A stretch of 64,000 bases of DNA from Ruegeria arenilitoris (lineage in GTDB: Bacteria; Pseudomonadota; Alphaproteobacteria; Rhodobacterales; Rhodobacteraceae), in the NCBI RefSeq assembly GCF_013030985.1, contig NZ_WPYP01000012.1, positions 80,784 to 144,783 of the forward strand, read 5' to 3'. The notes below the pieces were generated by a model. That model saw nothing but the letters and a program-made list of their open reading frames with translations. It searched no databases and was not told the origin of the DNA. A program made the position numbers and the translations under genes. Of this stretch, positions 26,157 to 35,658 are shown in pieces; position 1 is the first letter of the stretch, and every line of letters begins with the position of its first letter.

Positions 26157-27029
26157 TCAGATCAGTTTTCTACTCAGGATAAAGGCGCTGCACTCGTCCG
26201 TCAGTTCCTGGAACCGGGGTTTTTCCTTAACGTACAAATAGACCTGCCGTTTGTCGGGCAAGTCCGGCAGCGCGCGAAAAGCGGTGGATTCGGGAATAAA
26301 ACGCGCGACGGTCTGGGGGAGCACGGTCACCCACTTCCCGGTTCTGACCATTGTAATAAGCGAATGCGTGTTGTGAATGGTGACGTCGGCATCCGTGATC
26401 GCATCAATAAATTTCGGCGTCTGGATAAGATCGCACAGGGCATTCCGAACAAACGCAGCCGCCATCACATCATCCAGGGTCGGCGGCGTAGGGCTAGTGA
26501 TAAGCGGATGGTCAGACGCACATACAAGCCCGAATTGATCCTCGAACAGGGGAATGGCCTTGATGCCTTTCAACGGATGAAAACCCGAGGCAATTCCGAT
26601 GTCTGCCTTGCCGTCCACAAGCGAATCCAGCACCTGCTGCGTATCCGTATCGCGCAGTTCGACCTTCAGCCCGGGAAAGCGGTGGGTCATATGTTCAAGA
26701 ACCGAAGGAAAGACCAAGGCGGCGACCGATGGAACCGACACGATGCGCATCAGGCCGTGAGTGGCATCCGCAGCTGCCTCGATCGACTGCACCGTCTGGT
26801 CAAACTGGCGAACCTGTTTCAAGGACAATTCGAACACCTGCTCTCCCAGTACGGAGAGATGAGTCTTACGTTCTCCCTCAAACAGTTTTTTACCCAAATG
26901 GCTCTCGAACTGCTTGAGTGTCATCGAAACGGCCGATTGGGTGCGCCCCAGGCGGTCGGCTGCCTCGGTCAGGTTGCCCGTTTGCGCGACTGTACAAAAG
27001 CAGCGCAGCATTTCGATCTTGATGGCCAT
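26157..27029 (-). CDS. LysR-family transcriptional regulator
   Basis: This 290-residue LTTR has an N-terminal winged helix (MLRCFCTVAQTGNLTEAADR, QSAVSMTLKQFE) and a LysR_substrate domain (GLMRIVSVPSVAALVFP ...). It is divergent from an aldehyde dehydrogenase operon with an 87-nt spacer containing two palindromes. The usual LTTR logic predicts autorepression plus ligand-dependent activation of the divergent catabolic genes. Confidence 0.88.
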   Translation of the reverse strand: MAIKIEMLRCFCTVAQTGNLTEAADRLGRTQSAVSMTLKQFESHLGKKLFEGERKTHLSVLGEQVFELSLKQVRQFDQTVQSIEAAADATHGLMRIVSVPSVAALVFPSVLEHMTHRFPGLKVELRDTDTQQVLDSLVDGKADIGIASGFHPLKGIKAIPLFEDQFGLVCASDHPLITSPTPPTLDDVMAAAFVRNALCDLIQTPKFIDAITDADVTIHNTHSLITMVRTGKWVTVLPQTVARFIPESTAFRALPDLPDKRQVYLYVKEKPRFQELTDECSAFILSRKLI

Positions 27030-27030
27030 A

Positions 27031-27066
27031 CTTCAATTTTCCTGAAGTTTTTTTCAATTGTTTGAA
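27031..27066. promoter_or_regulatory. candidate LysR-type binding boxes
   Basis: CTTCA-N7-TGAAG (27031-27047) contains the LTTR T-N11-A box in its TCA-N7-TGA core (27033-27045) and abuts the regulator start. A second palindrome, TTCAA-N4-TTGAA (27053-27066), lies towards the aldehyde dehydrogenase gene. The pair resembles the recognition and activation sites of LysR promoters. Confidence 0.5.
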
Positions 27067-27116
27067 TTTGACTGATATCGATTGCAAAGTCCATTCTCTG
27101 CCAGAAAAATTTTGAC

Positions 27117-28574
27117 ATGGGGCCCGTTGTGACCAACCTGAACCTGATTGCCGGCGAATGGCTGGCTGGCGAAGCCGAAATCGAAAACCGCAATCCGTCT
27201 GATCTGAGCGACCTGATCGGTCATTTCGCTCAGGCCAGTGCGGATCAGCTTGAGGCGACTTTGGATCAGGCCCGTGTCGCACAGGCCGAGTGGGCCGCTT
27301 ATGGGCTTGAGCGCAAACAGGCGGTGCTGATGAATATCGGCACCGAACTGATGGCCCGCGCCGAGGAACTTGGCACCCTGCTCAGCCGTGAAGAGGGCAA
27401 ACCGCTGGCCGAAGGCAAAGGCGAAGTTTACCGCGCCGGACAGTTCTTCACCTACTACGCTGCCGAGTGCCTGCGCCAGATCGGTGAGAATGCAGATTCC
27501 GTGCGCCCCGATATCGAGATCGACGTGCGCCGTGAGGCGGTCGGCGTAGTTGCCGTCATCAGCCCGTGGAATTTTCCAACCGCCACGGCGTCCTGGAAGA
27601 TTGCCCCGGCGCTGTGCTACGGCAATGCGGTGGTCTGGAAACCCGCCAACATCACGCCGGCTTCGGCCGTCGCCCTGACCGAGATCATCAGCCGACAGGA
27701 CATCCCCAAAGGCCTGTTCAGCCTTGTCATGGGATCAGGCCGCTCCATCGGACAGCGGCTGGTGGAAAGCCCCAAGGTCAACGCCATCTCGTTCACCGGG
27801 TCCGTCCCGGTCGGCAAGGGCATTGCTGCGGCTGCCATTCAGAACCTGACCAAGGTGCAGATGGAGATGGGGTCGAAAAACGCGCTGGCCGTTATGGACG
27901 ACGCCGATCTCGACCTTGCTGTCTCGCTGGCGCTGGGGGGTGCGTTCGGGGGGACCGGTCAGAAATGTACCGCGTCATCACGGCTGGTGGTTCATGCCGC
28001 CGTTCACGACGCTTTTGTCGAAAAACTGGTGGCCGGTGCGCAGGCGATGAAAGTCGGCCACGCGCTGGCCGAGGGCACCCAGATGGGACCGGTAGTCAGC
28101 GCACAGCAGCTGGCCGAAAACCTGGCTTATGCCGATCTGGGCAAGTCCGAAGGTGCCGAACTGGCCTGCGGCGGCCAGCGATTGGAGATGCCTCAGGATG
28201 GCTATTACATGAGCCCCGGCGTATTCCTGAACACTACCAACGACATGCGCATCAACCGCGAAGAGATGTTCGCGCCGCTGACCTCGGTGATCAAGGTCGG
28301 CAGCTATGACGAGGCGCTGGCCACCGTCAACGACACCAATTTCGGCCTGACCTCGGGCATCGTCACACAGAGCCTGGCCCGTGCCACGCATTTCCGCCGC
28401 AACGCGCGCACCGGTGTCGTGACCGTGAACCTGCCCACTGCTGGGACAGACTATCACGTGCCCTTTGGCGGACGCGGCGACAGCTCTTACGGCCCGCGTG
28501 AACAGGGTAAGGCCGCGGCCGAGTTCTACACGACGGTCAAAACCGCCTATATCAGCGCTGGAAAGCCGATGTGA
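27117..28574 (+). CDS. NAD(P)-dependent aldehyde dehydrogenase (semialdehyde dehydrogenase type)
   Basis: This 485-residue ALDH superfamily enzyme has the N-terminal dehydrogenase segment SPWNFPTATASWKIAPAL, NAD-binding SFTGSVPVGKGI, general base Glu in QMEMGSKNA, and nucleophile Cys in GGTGQKCTASSRL. It resembles 2-oxoglutarate semialdehyde and related dehydrogenases used at the end of proline-like and sugar-acid pathways. ATG 27117 lacks a good ribosome site; GTG 27129 (VTNLNLIAGEW) preceded by GGGG is an alternative start. It is the first gene of the LysR-divergent operon and its stop overlaps the dipeptidase start. Confidence 0.85.
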   Translation: MGPVVTNLNLIAGEWLAGEAEIENRNPSDLSDLIGHFAQASADQLEATLDQARVAQAEWAAYGLERKQAVLMNIGTELMARAEELGTLLSREEGKPLAEGKGEVYRAGQFFTYYAAECLRQIGENADSVRPDIEIDVRREAVGVVAVISPWNFPTATASWKIAPALCYGNAVVWKPANITPASAVALTEIISRQDIPKGLFSLVMGSGRSIGQRLVESPKVNAISFTGSVPVGKGIAAAAIQNLTKVQMEMGSKNALAVMDDADLDLAVSLALGGAFGGTGQKCTASSRLVVHAAVHDAFVEKLVAGAQAMKVGHALAEGTQMGPVVSAQQLAENLAYADLGKSEGAELACGGQRLEMPQDGYYMSPGVFLNTTNDMRINREEMFAPLTSVIKVGSYDEALATVNDTNFGLTSGIVTQSLARATHFRRNARTGVVTVNLPTAGTDYHVPFGGRGDSSYGPREQGKAAAEFYTTVKTAYISAGKPM

Positions 28575-29548
28575 TGCGGATCGACGGGCTGCAATACACC
28601 AATTGGTCCGAGAAGATCTTTCGGCAATTGCGCGAAGGCGGCGTGGACGCAATCCACGTCACCATCGCCTATCACGAAAACTTCCGTGAAACGGTTCTGA
28701 ACTTTGAAAAGTGGAACCGCTGGTTCGAGCAATACCCCGATCTGATCATGAAAGGGTTGTGGGCCAGCGACATCGACAAAGCACGCGAAACCGGGCGCAC
28801 GGCTGTATTCTTTGGCTTTCAGAACCCCTCACCCATCGAAGACGATATCGGGTTGGTCGAAATCGTGCATACACTGGGCGCGCGGTTCATGCAGCTGACT
28901 TATAACAACCAGTCCCTGCTGGCCACGGGCTGCTATGAGGCCGAAGATACCGGCATCACCCGCATGGGCCGTCAGGTGATCAAGGAAATGAACCGTGTTG
29001 GTCTGGTCGTTGACATGAGCCATTCGGCCGACCGGTCCACCATTGAAGCCGCCGAGCTGTCCGAACGCCCCATCGCCATCACCCACGCAAACCCGCACGA
29101 ATGGTCACCCGCCCTGCGCAACAAGCGCGATGCGGTGATCCGGGCGGTAACCGAAAATGGTGGGATGTTGGGCTTTTCGGTCTATCCTCATCACCTGAAA
29201 GACAAGTCGGACTGCACGTTGGACAGCTTTTGCGAGATGGTCGCCCGAACGGCCGAAAAATACGGCGCAGAGCACCTCGGGATCGGCACGGATTTGTGTC
29301 AGGATCAGCCCGACAGCGTTGTTGAATGGATGCGGGTCGGGCGCTGGTCCAAACAGATCGACTATGGCGAGGGGTCGGCCAGCAACCCGGGCTTCCCGCC
29401 GATGCCGTCCTGGTTCCGGGACAACCGCGACTTTGGAAATATCGAACAAGGGTTGCGTGCTACCGGCCTGAACGATGACGAAGTGGCCGGGATCATGGGG
29501 GGAAACTGGTACAAGTTCTTTGCCGAGAACTTCGTTGCCCGGGGGTAG
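28574..29548 (+). CDS. membrane dipeptidase family (peptidase M19) hydrolase
   Basis: This 324-residue TIM-barrel metallohydrolase of the renal/membrane dipeptidase family has no signal peptide, so it is probably cytoplasmic. Visible signatures are MSHSADRSTIEAAELS, ITHANPHEWSPALRN with zinc ligands, and the C-terminal GIGTDLCQD. Bacterial members hydrolyse D-amino-acid or cyclic amide bonds. The ATG at 28574 shares its A with the ALDH TGA; a GTG at 28571 is also possible. Placement inside a catabolic operon suggests that it opens an amide- or betaine-like substrate rather than recycling peptides. Confidence 0.8.
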   Translation: MRIDGLQYTNWSEKIFRQLREGGVDAIHVTIAYHENFRETVLNFEKWNRWFEQYPDLIMKGLWASDIDKARETGRTAVFFGFQNPSPIEDDIGLVEIVHTLGARFMQLTYNNQSLLATGCYEAEDTGITRMGRQVIKEMNRVGLVVDMSHSADRSTIEAAELSERPIAITHANPHEWSPALRNKRDAVIRAVTENGGMLGFSVYPHHLKDKSDCTLDSFCEMVARTAEKYGAEHLGIGTDLCQDQPDSVVEWMRVGRWSKQIDYGEGSASNPGFPPMPSWFRDNRDFGNIEQGLRATGLNDDEVAGIMGGNWYKFFAENFVARG

Positions 29549-29552
29549 CCGT

Positions 29553-31241
29553 ATGGAAACAGAGGCGCAAACTTGCATCGACCGACGAGACCCCGCCACC
29601 GTCATGCGGCTGTCGCGGCTGGGCTCTTTGCACCAGTGTCGGCTAAGCTTCATGCGACAGTTGACCCGCCGCATGGCGCGGGAAAACTGGTCATTTTCGC
29701 GCCCCGTTTTCGACATTGATGCCAAAGGCGTCGGGACAGCAGTCTATACCGCCCACGGGCCGGACAGGGCGTATTCGCTGGTTGCCTTCGCGCATGACCT
29801 GCCACCCGAAAAACGCTCGGACCGGGTGATTGCCGATGCCTGGGACGCCACCTTTGCCTTGTTTGATGGCATCCCGACCCAGGCGGATATCGAGCGTCTT
29901 TCGAAAAACGTCCCCCTGCAGGAAGCCGGGCGCGTCAGTGAAACCGAGCTGTCCTTGTCCCGTGCCAACCGCTCGGTCCGGCTGTGGGAACATGTCGTTG
30001 ATGCTCTGGCCGCAGGGCGTCAACCGGATCTGCAACAAATCTATCAGGTCGGCTATCTGATGCGCACGACGGCCGTTTATGGTTCGGGCAAATTTGGGGC
30101 GGCGGATCGCGAGAACATCGCCAACCGCCCGGAAACCAGCGCGCCCTTTCAGGCCGAAATGCTGTCGGTGTTTCTGACCCGAACCTTCGTGCGGGATCTG
30201 GTGCAACACATGGCCAACGCCAAAGGTGGCAACCAAGCCGCAAAACTGGACCCGGACATCGCGCATTGGTTGGGCATCGGCAATTCCACCGGCCTTGGCA
30301 TGGCACCGTTCATTGTCAACCATCCCATTCTGTTCAACAACTGGGTCATGGCGCGGGAAGAGGCGATCGCGCGTGTCCGATCAGTGGAAGCCGCATCTCC
30401 GGCCGAGGTCGATCACTTCCGCCGGATATTCGAACGCAGCCAACTGTCGATGACATGGTGGCGGTCTGAGCATCCCGTGCAAATCGAAAAACTGGCAGCG
30501 TTGAACGCTGACCTGCAGGCCATCTCGGAGTACCTGGACCAGGACGGTTTGGCCGGTGGCCACCCCTGGAACCGGTTGGTGATCTGGTCTCAAACCGCGC
30601 TCAGCGAAGAAGGGCAGGAATATCTCGCCTCGCTGATCCTTGAACCCTACGCAGATCTCGTGGACGGGCTGGCCTCGTGCATGGCCGATGGCAATGCCGA
30701 GGCGTTTGTAATCGACGGGTCGATGCCGATCAGCGAGGTCCGTGATCTGATCCGGGGCGCCTTTGGCTGGGCGCTGGATCTGGATTGGACCTCTCGCGAA
30801 AACTGCGCCCGCGCATGGTACGTGTCCGAGGAAAAACTGGAACCCCGCATGGGTGAACGGTTCGAAGAACCCATCGCGGATTATGAGCAGCCACTGGCCC
30901 CGGCGCGGGATGCCGTTGTAGCCCATGCGATGTTGAGCGAATGGGACGACGCCGAGCCGGTAGCACGTTTCCTGCTGCGACATCCTGAACATCGACACAC
31001 CGTCCGGCGCGCCCAGATGACCCGCTCCGCACCTTATGGCGAAATCCGGGACAATACGATTGGCGCAACGGTTGTGCCTCTCGACATGTTGCGGGCAAAG
31101 CTGTCGTTCTTCGGCGCCACACATTTCGATCCGCGTTCAGATCGCTGGGTCCGCATTTGCATGTATGCCGGTGCGCCTTACCCCGAGGAACTGACATCTG
31201 AGAACGCCGATCTTTGGGTCTATCCAGAGGTGCCAGCATGA
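29553..31241 (+). CDS. conserved protein of unknown function, 562 residues
   Basis: I do not recognise a named domain. The protein is soluble, has no signal peptide, and contains conserved-looking segments: RLSRLGSLHQCRLSFMRQL near the N-terminus, GKFGAADRENIANRPETSAPF and LGIGNSTGLGMAPFIVNHP in the middle, and ENCARAWYVSEEKLEPRMGE near the C-terminus. The frame opens at 29475, but ATG 29553 after a GGGGG stretch and 4 nt past the dipeptidase stop is preferred. Its stop overlaps the DUF3726 start by ATGA. Co-transcription with DUF3726 suggests that the two form a complex, possibly a novel enzyme acting on the pathway substrate. Confidence 0.75.
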   Translation: METEAQTCIDRRDPATVMRLSRLGSLHQCRLSFMRQLTRRMARENWSFSRPVFDIDAKGVGTAVYTAHGPDRAYSLVAFAHDLPPEKRSDRVIADAWDATFALFDGIPTQADIERLSKNVPLQEAGRVSETELSLSRANRSVRLWEHVVDALAAGRQPDLQQIYQVGYLMRTTAVYGSGKFGAADRENIANRPETSAPFQAEMLSVFLTRTFVRDLVQHMANAKGGNQAAKLDPDIAHWLGIGNSTGLGMAPFIVNHPILFNNWVMAREEAIARVRSVEAASPAEVDHFRRIFERSQLSMTWWRSEHPVQIEKLAALNADLQAISEYLDQDGLAGGHPWNRLVIWSQTALSEEGQEYLASLILEPYADLVDGLASCMADGNAEAFVIDGSMPISEVRDLIRGAFGWALDLDWTSRENCARAWYVSEEKLEPRMGERFEEPIADYEQPLAPARDAVVAHAMLSEWDDAEPVARFLLRHPEHRHTVRRAQMTRSAPYGEIRDNTIGATVVPLDMLRAKLSFFGATHFDPRSDRWVRICMYAGAPYPEELTSENADLWVYPEVPA

Positions 31242-31867
31242 GTTTCTCACTGAACGAGGTGGAGGCAACCGCCAAACGCGCCACCCGCGGGGCGGGCTAT
31301 TCCTGGGGACAGGCCGAGGAAGCGTCAAAAGCGGTGCGCTGGCTGTGTGCGCAAGGTCTGGATGGCGCTGAAGTTCTCGCCCGTTTGCTGACGCTCGGTC
31401 TGGCCTCGGAGCTTGCCGCGCATCGTCCGCGACAGGTTGATGGCCTATGGCAAGGCGATGGCGAGTTGTGCCCGTTGTCGGCAGGCCCTCTCCTGTCCGA
31501 CAGCGCTTATCTGCTGAAGGCCGCCCCGGTCGAGATGCGGGACGTTGTTGCACCTGAACTGCTGCTGCCCTTTGCCGCCAATGCGGCGCGTGTTCTGAAA
31601 TGTTGGGTAAGCGTCGAAATCGACGGCACGCTGGCAGTCACAGACGGAGATCACCTTGCCGTCCACGGTGTTTTGCCCGCCGCAGCCCGACGGGTCACCG
31701 TTTCGCAGGGTGTTGCACCTGAGACCCTGCGCAGCCGACACTCGCGCGCGCAGCCCGCGCCGGGTGATTGGGACGTTCTGAACCGTTTTGCCCACCGTAC
31801 CTACGCTCCCGCAACCGAGGAATCCCGCCTGCTGGGCGCAGGGGCCGGGCTTTCCGACAACGACTGA
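31238..31867 (+). CDS. DUF3726 domain-containing protein
   Basis: This 209-residue protein starts SFSLNEVEATAKRATRGAG and SWGQAEEASKAVRWLC, the DUF3726 signature; the rest is Ala/Val-rich with Cys at the end of RVLKCWVSVEIDG. No function is established. Its ATG overlaps the stop of the 562-residue gene, and the Ldh-type gene starts 12 nt after its end, so it is internal to the operon. It is probably an accessory subunit of the upstream unknown protein (inference from strict coupling). Confidence 0.75.
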   Translation: MSFSLNEVEATAKRATRGAGYSWGQAEEASKAVRWLCAQGLDGAEVLARLLTLGLASELAAHRPRQVDGLWQGDGELCPLSAGPLLSDSAYLLKAAPVEMRDVVAPELLLPFAANAARVLKCWVSVEIDGTLAVTDGDHLAVHGVLPAAARRVTVSQGVAPETLRSRHSRAQPAPGDWDVLNRFAHRTYAPATEESRLLGAGAGLSDND

Positions 31868-31879
31868 AGAGAGACCAAA

Positions 31880-32890
31880 GTGACCGACACACGGACCCTT
31901 ACCCTCGCCGAAATTGAAGAGCTGTCCTTCCGAGCGCTGGTCGCAGCGGGCACATCCGCGGACAACGCCCGCCCGTTGGCGCAAGCAACCGCCGCGACCG
32001 AGGCAGACGGCGTCGCAAGCCACGGCTTGGCTTACATCCCGATCTATTGCGAGCATGTGCAGTGCGGTAAGGTCGATGGGATGGCCATGCCTGTCCTGTC
32101 GCGCCCCCGACCGGGCGTCTTGACCGTCGATGCCGCAACGGGCTTTGCCCACTCTGCCATTGATCTGGGTTTTGACGCTCTGATCCCCGCCGCGCGGGAA
32201 CAAGGCGTTGCGGTTCTCGCCATCAAGAACAGCTACAATTGCGGCGTTCTTGGCTATCATACCTACCGGCTTGCCCAAGCCGGGCTGGTCGCGCTGGGGT
32301 TCACCAATGCACCGGCCTCGATTGCTCCATCCGGTGGCTCAAGACCTGTCGTGGGAACCAATCCGTTTTCTGTCGCCGTTCCGGGAACCGATGGTCAGCC
32401 AGCCTTGTTGATCGACCAGAGCGCCAGCACGATTGCCAAAAGCGAGGTCATGAAACATGCGCGCGAAGGCAAGCCGATCCCGGTTGGCTGGGCGCTGGAT
32501 GCAGAAGGCAACCCGACCACCGATCCGGAGGTTGGCCTCAAGGGTTCAATGGCGCCTTCGGGCGGCTACAAGGGCGTCGGCGTCGCGCTGCTGGTCGAGG
32601 TTTTGGCCGCCGCCCTGACCGGGGCCACGTTGGGCATCAACGCCTCACCTTTTTCGGGAACAGCTGGCGGCCCGCCGAAAACCGGCCAGTTCTTCATAGC
32701 CATCGATCCGGGCGCAACAGCCGAGGGGGCGTTCGCGGCTGGTGTCGCCGAACTGGTCGAGGCCATCCGCCTTCAGGACGGGGCGCATCTGCCCGGTGAC
32801 GGTCGCCGGGCCAAGCGTTTGGCAGCCCACGATGAAGGTGTGGCGGTGAACACGGCAACACTCGCCAGGATTGAAGCGCTATTGGGCTAG
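31880..32890 (+). CDS. Ldh-family (malate/L-lactate, pyrroline/piperideine-2-carboxylate) reductase
   Basis: This 336-residue NAD(P)-dependent oxidoreductase of the Ldh_2 fold has an EADGVASHGLAYIP N-terminal helix, a substrate loop with KNSYNCGVLGYH, the GTNPFSVAVPG motif and a C-terminal KGVGVALLVEVLA segment. Family members reduce 2-oxoacids or cyclic imino acids such as pyrroline-2-carboxylate. It starts with GTG at 31880 behind an AGAGAG ribosome site. As the last gene of the LysR operon it supports degradation of a cyclic or N-substituted amino acid, but the substrate is not proven. Confidence 0.85.
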   Translation: MTDTRTLTLAEIEELSFRALVAAGTSADNARPLAQATAATEADGVASHGLAYIPIYCEHVQCGKVDGMAMPVLSRPRPGVLTVDAATGFAHSAIDLGFDALIPAAREQGVAVLAIKNSYNCGVLGYHTYRLAQAGLVALGFTNAPASIAPSGGSRPVVGTNPFSVAVPGTDGQPALLIDQSASTIAKSEVMKHAREGKPIPVGWALDAEGNPTTDPEVGLKGSMAPSGGYKGVGVALLVEVLAAALTGATLGINASPFSGTAGGPPKTGQFFIAIDPGATAEGAFAAGVAELVEAIRLQDGAHLPGDGRRAKRLAAHDEGVAVNTATLARIEALLG

Positions 32891-32929
32891 ATGATCGGTT
32901 TGGCAGGGTTTCTCTCGGCCACCTGGGGT

Positions 32930-33808
32930 TCACCCCTTGGCGGCCGAAGCCCACTTGTCTGACTGATGCAGGATCAAAGAGCCAAGCCCGGAAAACGCGA
33001 TCAGCACAAGGCCCAACAACGAATAGGCATCCGGCCATTCTTTGAAAACAAGAATCCCAAGCACCGTCGCGGAAACCAGTTGGCTGTAGACCAATGGCGC
33101 GATGAGGCTGGCCTCGGCGGATTTGTTTGCGATTACCAACAGGTAGTTGCCCACCGCAGAGGCAAAAGCGCTCAGCAATATCAACGCAGCGACCGACACG
33201 TCAGGCGCAGGAAACTCCGCTGTGAGACCGAGCGGCGTCAGTAGCGCCGAACCAATCAAGAGCTGGGAAATCAGCAGGAACCGGGGTCGGTAAGCACCTG
33301 CAAGCGTTCGCGTCATCACCAGATACCCACCGTAACATCCACCGGCCGCAAGCGCGAAAATCATGCCGGGGGACACACCAAATCCCGGCTTTACGACCAA
33401 CATGACCCCGGCGAACCCAATCGCCAGTAACACGCCGCGACGGCGCGACGGTTTTTCGCCAAGGAACAGGATGGCAAGAACATAGGACACCACCGGCCCA
33501 ATGAAGAAAGCCCCAAAGACATTGGCAATCGGTTCCGTTCGCAATGCTGTCAGGATGCAGCAAATCCCCCCGGTGATAAAACACGCCCGCAACAGAACGC
33601 GCCAATCTCGGAAATTAGGCAACTCGCTTGCTGTAAGCCCGCTGAACGGCAGCAGCAGCATTGCGGCCAGAGCGAAGCGCGACCAGGCAACGATGATCGG
33701 ATCGACACCACCGCCCGTCAGAAGCTTGCCCGCAGTGTCACCAACCACAACGAAGGTCACTGCGGCAAACACAAGCCCGGCAAGTTGAAAAAGATTGGGC
33801 GATGTCAT
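32930..33808 (-). CDS. DMT-superfamily EamA transporter
   Basis: This 292-residue inner-membrane protein has ten predicted helices made of two EamA repeats. Typical motifs are GGICCILTALRTEP near the end of helix 3, the FIGPVVSYVLAILFLGEKPSRRR loop closing the first repeat, and APLVYSQLVSATVLGILVFKEWP in the second. It would export small metabolites such as amino acids. It is convergent with the Ldh gene and probably monocistronic. Confidence 0.82.
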   Translation of the reverse strand: MTSPNLFQLAGLVFAAVTFVVVGDTAGKLLTGGGVDPIIVAWSRFALAAMLLLPFSGLTASELPNFRDWRVLLRACFITGGICCILTALRTEPIANVFGAFFIGPVVSYVLAILFLGEKPSRRRGVLLAIGFAGVMLVVKPGFGVSPGMIFALAAGGCYGGYLVMTRTLAGAYRPRFLLISQLLIGSALLTPLGLTAEFPAPDVSVAALILLSAFASAVGNYLLVIANKSAEASLIAPLVYSQLVSATVLGILVFKEWPDAYSLLGLVLIAFSGLGSLILHQSDKWASAAKG

Positions 33809-33998
33809 CGTCGATGCGCCTGTGAAAAGTGCCTGAGCTGTATTGCCGAGAGTTTTCCGGCAAGGGATGGATTTATCTACCGGTTATAGCGCGCTCTGCG
33901 TCAATTCGAAGAAGAACCTTTTCTGGTGCCAAATACCCATTCCGATCATAACCTTGCAACAGACCTCATATAAGGTGCCAAAAAACCGGAGCTTTACA

Positions 33999-34703
33999 TT
34001 GTCTTTGAACATTGAAGTAGCACCCTTCGCAGCCAGTAGAAATTCGGGCACCCCGCGACGGATTGGCCAGCGATATAACGCTGAAAAATTCCTGCCCGAG
34101 GCAGGCAACACCGTTGTTTGCCATCTTGATTTCAATGCCCCAGCTCACAAGGCGGTGCTGGAGGCGCGCAAGAGAATGATGGCGTTGCCGGAAGCCGGGC
34201 GCTTTCTTTTTACCCCTGCTGAAAGCCTGCACATGACGGTGTTCGAAGGCGTTACCGAAACCCGCCGAACACCGGACACATGGCCCCGCGATCTTGACCG
34301 GGATGCCTCTGTAGACAGCGTTACCGAGGCCATGATCAACCGACTCGCTGATTTTTCCGCTCCCTCTAGTTTTGCTGTACGCGTTTCGGGCTGCGGCCCT
34401 ACGGGACTTGCGCTCAAAGGCGCCACCGACGAAGACGAGGTGAAGATGCTGGCCTAGCGTGAGGCGCTGACCGAACCCTTCGCGTATCGGCACGAAAACC
34501 ATGATGCGTATCAGCACCACATGACCTTTGCCTACCCCATCAACTGGCTGCCTGATTCACTGCTGCCGATCTGGGAAGCTGAATTGAGTGTCATCCTTGC
34601 AGAACTGGCAGATGCCGCGCCTGTCATTCCACTCACCTCCCCCGCCTTTTGTCGGTTTGACGACATGACGCGGTTCGAAGAAATCCTTGTCCTGAATAAC
34701 TGA
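33999..34703 (+). pseudogene. DUF1868 protein gene interrupted by one in-frame TAG
   Basis: The frame encodes a DUF1868 protein of the 2H phosphoesterase/RNA-ligase-like fold: FLPEAGNTVVCHLDF, then the first HxT motif in SLHMTVFEG. After TAG at 34455-34457 it continues in the same frame with REALTEPFAYRHENHDAYQHH and the second HxT motif in HHMTFAYPINWLP. Both catalytic His-x-Thr motifs are thus separated by the stop. The start is TTG 33999 with GGAG 7 nt upstream. A single substitution (for example TGG or CAG to TAG) explains it. Without readthrough the product lacks half its active site. Confidence 0.75.
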
Positions 34704-34752
34704 ACGTCCGGTTCGGCAGACCGGCTACAAAAGACGACCGTCAACGCCTGCG

Positions 34753-35559
34753 TCAATCAGCTGCCCAAACAGCCAGATGCGCAGGCGCCGGGAACTCCAC
34801 CGATCCGTCCGAGGCAGCAAGCTGTCCCAGACGTTTTTCCGCCTCTGCGACCAATGCCTCATACCCGGCATCATCGATCAAATCTGCCAATGTCCAACCG
34901 CGAACATCCATTCGAACCCATTCGCGGATCGACGCGAATTGCGCGGTGCCGGTGACGGTCGTTACGGCTGCGTTCCGCAATCCCCCTTCCTCGAGCACGC
35001 CAACAAGAGACGGCTTGTGACCCAGGATGAAAGGGGCCCGCAGGGCATTTGCAGCCACCGCTCCGAACAACTCATCTATCAGATCGATCATGCGGGCATA
35101 TCCGGGAGAGTTGTCGGCGTCATCCCAGACCGACACCGCAATCCTGCCACCAGACCGTACCACACGCCGCATTTCCTCAAGCGCCCTGCGTCTGTCGTCA
35201 AAGAACATCAGCCCGAATTGGCAAAGAACAATATCAAAAGAACTGTCCGCGAATGGCAGCGCCTCGGCGCGGCCCTCGGTCCAGTCGATGTCCGGGGCAC
35301 GCCTGCGCGCCACATCAAGCATTTCCGGGTTTCGGTCCAGACCAACGATGTGGCCTGCCGGGCCAACCCGTACGAGGGCGTCTCGCGTTGTGGCTCCGGT
35401 ACCGCAGGCAACATCCAGCACGGCGTGGCCCGGGCAGATCTTGGCGCGTTCACATAACCGCCCTGCCCATTCACCAAACAGTGCCGGAACAAAGAACTCA
35501 TCATATATTTGAGCTGCGGTTTTCGAAACTTGACCCGCAGATGCAGCATCTTTCGACAT
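34753..35559 (-). CDS. class I SAM-dependent methyltransferase (UbiE/COQ5-like)
   Basis: This 268-residue soluble methyltransferase has motif I VLDVACGTGATTRDAL, post-I GLDRNPEML, EGRAEALPFADSSFDIVLCQ and the FFDDRRRALEEMRRVVR motif typical of Methyltransf_11. The N-terminal YDEFFVPALFGEWA resembles small-molecule and arsenic-type methyltransferases. It is divergent from an HxlR regulator, which may control it. The acceptor is unknown. Confidence 0.83.
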   Translation of the reverse strand: MSKDAASAGQVSKTAAQIYDEFFVPALFGEWAGRLCERAKICPGHAVLDVACGTGATTRDALVRVGPAGHIVGLDRNPEMLDVARRRAPDIDWTEGRAEALPFADSSFDIVLCQFGLMFFDDRRRALEEMRRVVRSGGRIAVSVWDDADNSPGYARMIDLIDELFGAVAANALRAPFILGHKPSLVGVLEEGGLRNAAVTTVTGTAQFASIREWVRMDVRGWTLADLIDDAGYEALVAEAEKRLGQLAASDGSVEFPAPAHLAVWAAD

Positions 35560-35658
35560 GGTTCACCCGCTTTATCCGTTGCGATCGGACCAACAATGAC
35601 ACGCTGCCGTTCTGGGGGTATAGTTCTAAATCTGTAGCAATGGGACAGGTGGCGCAGG

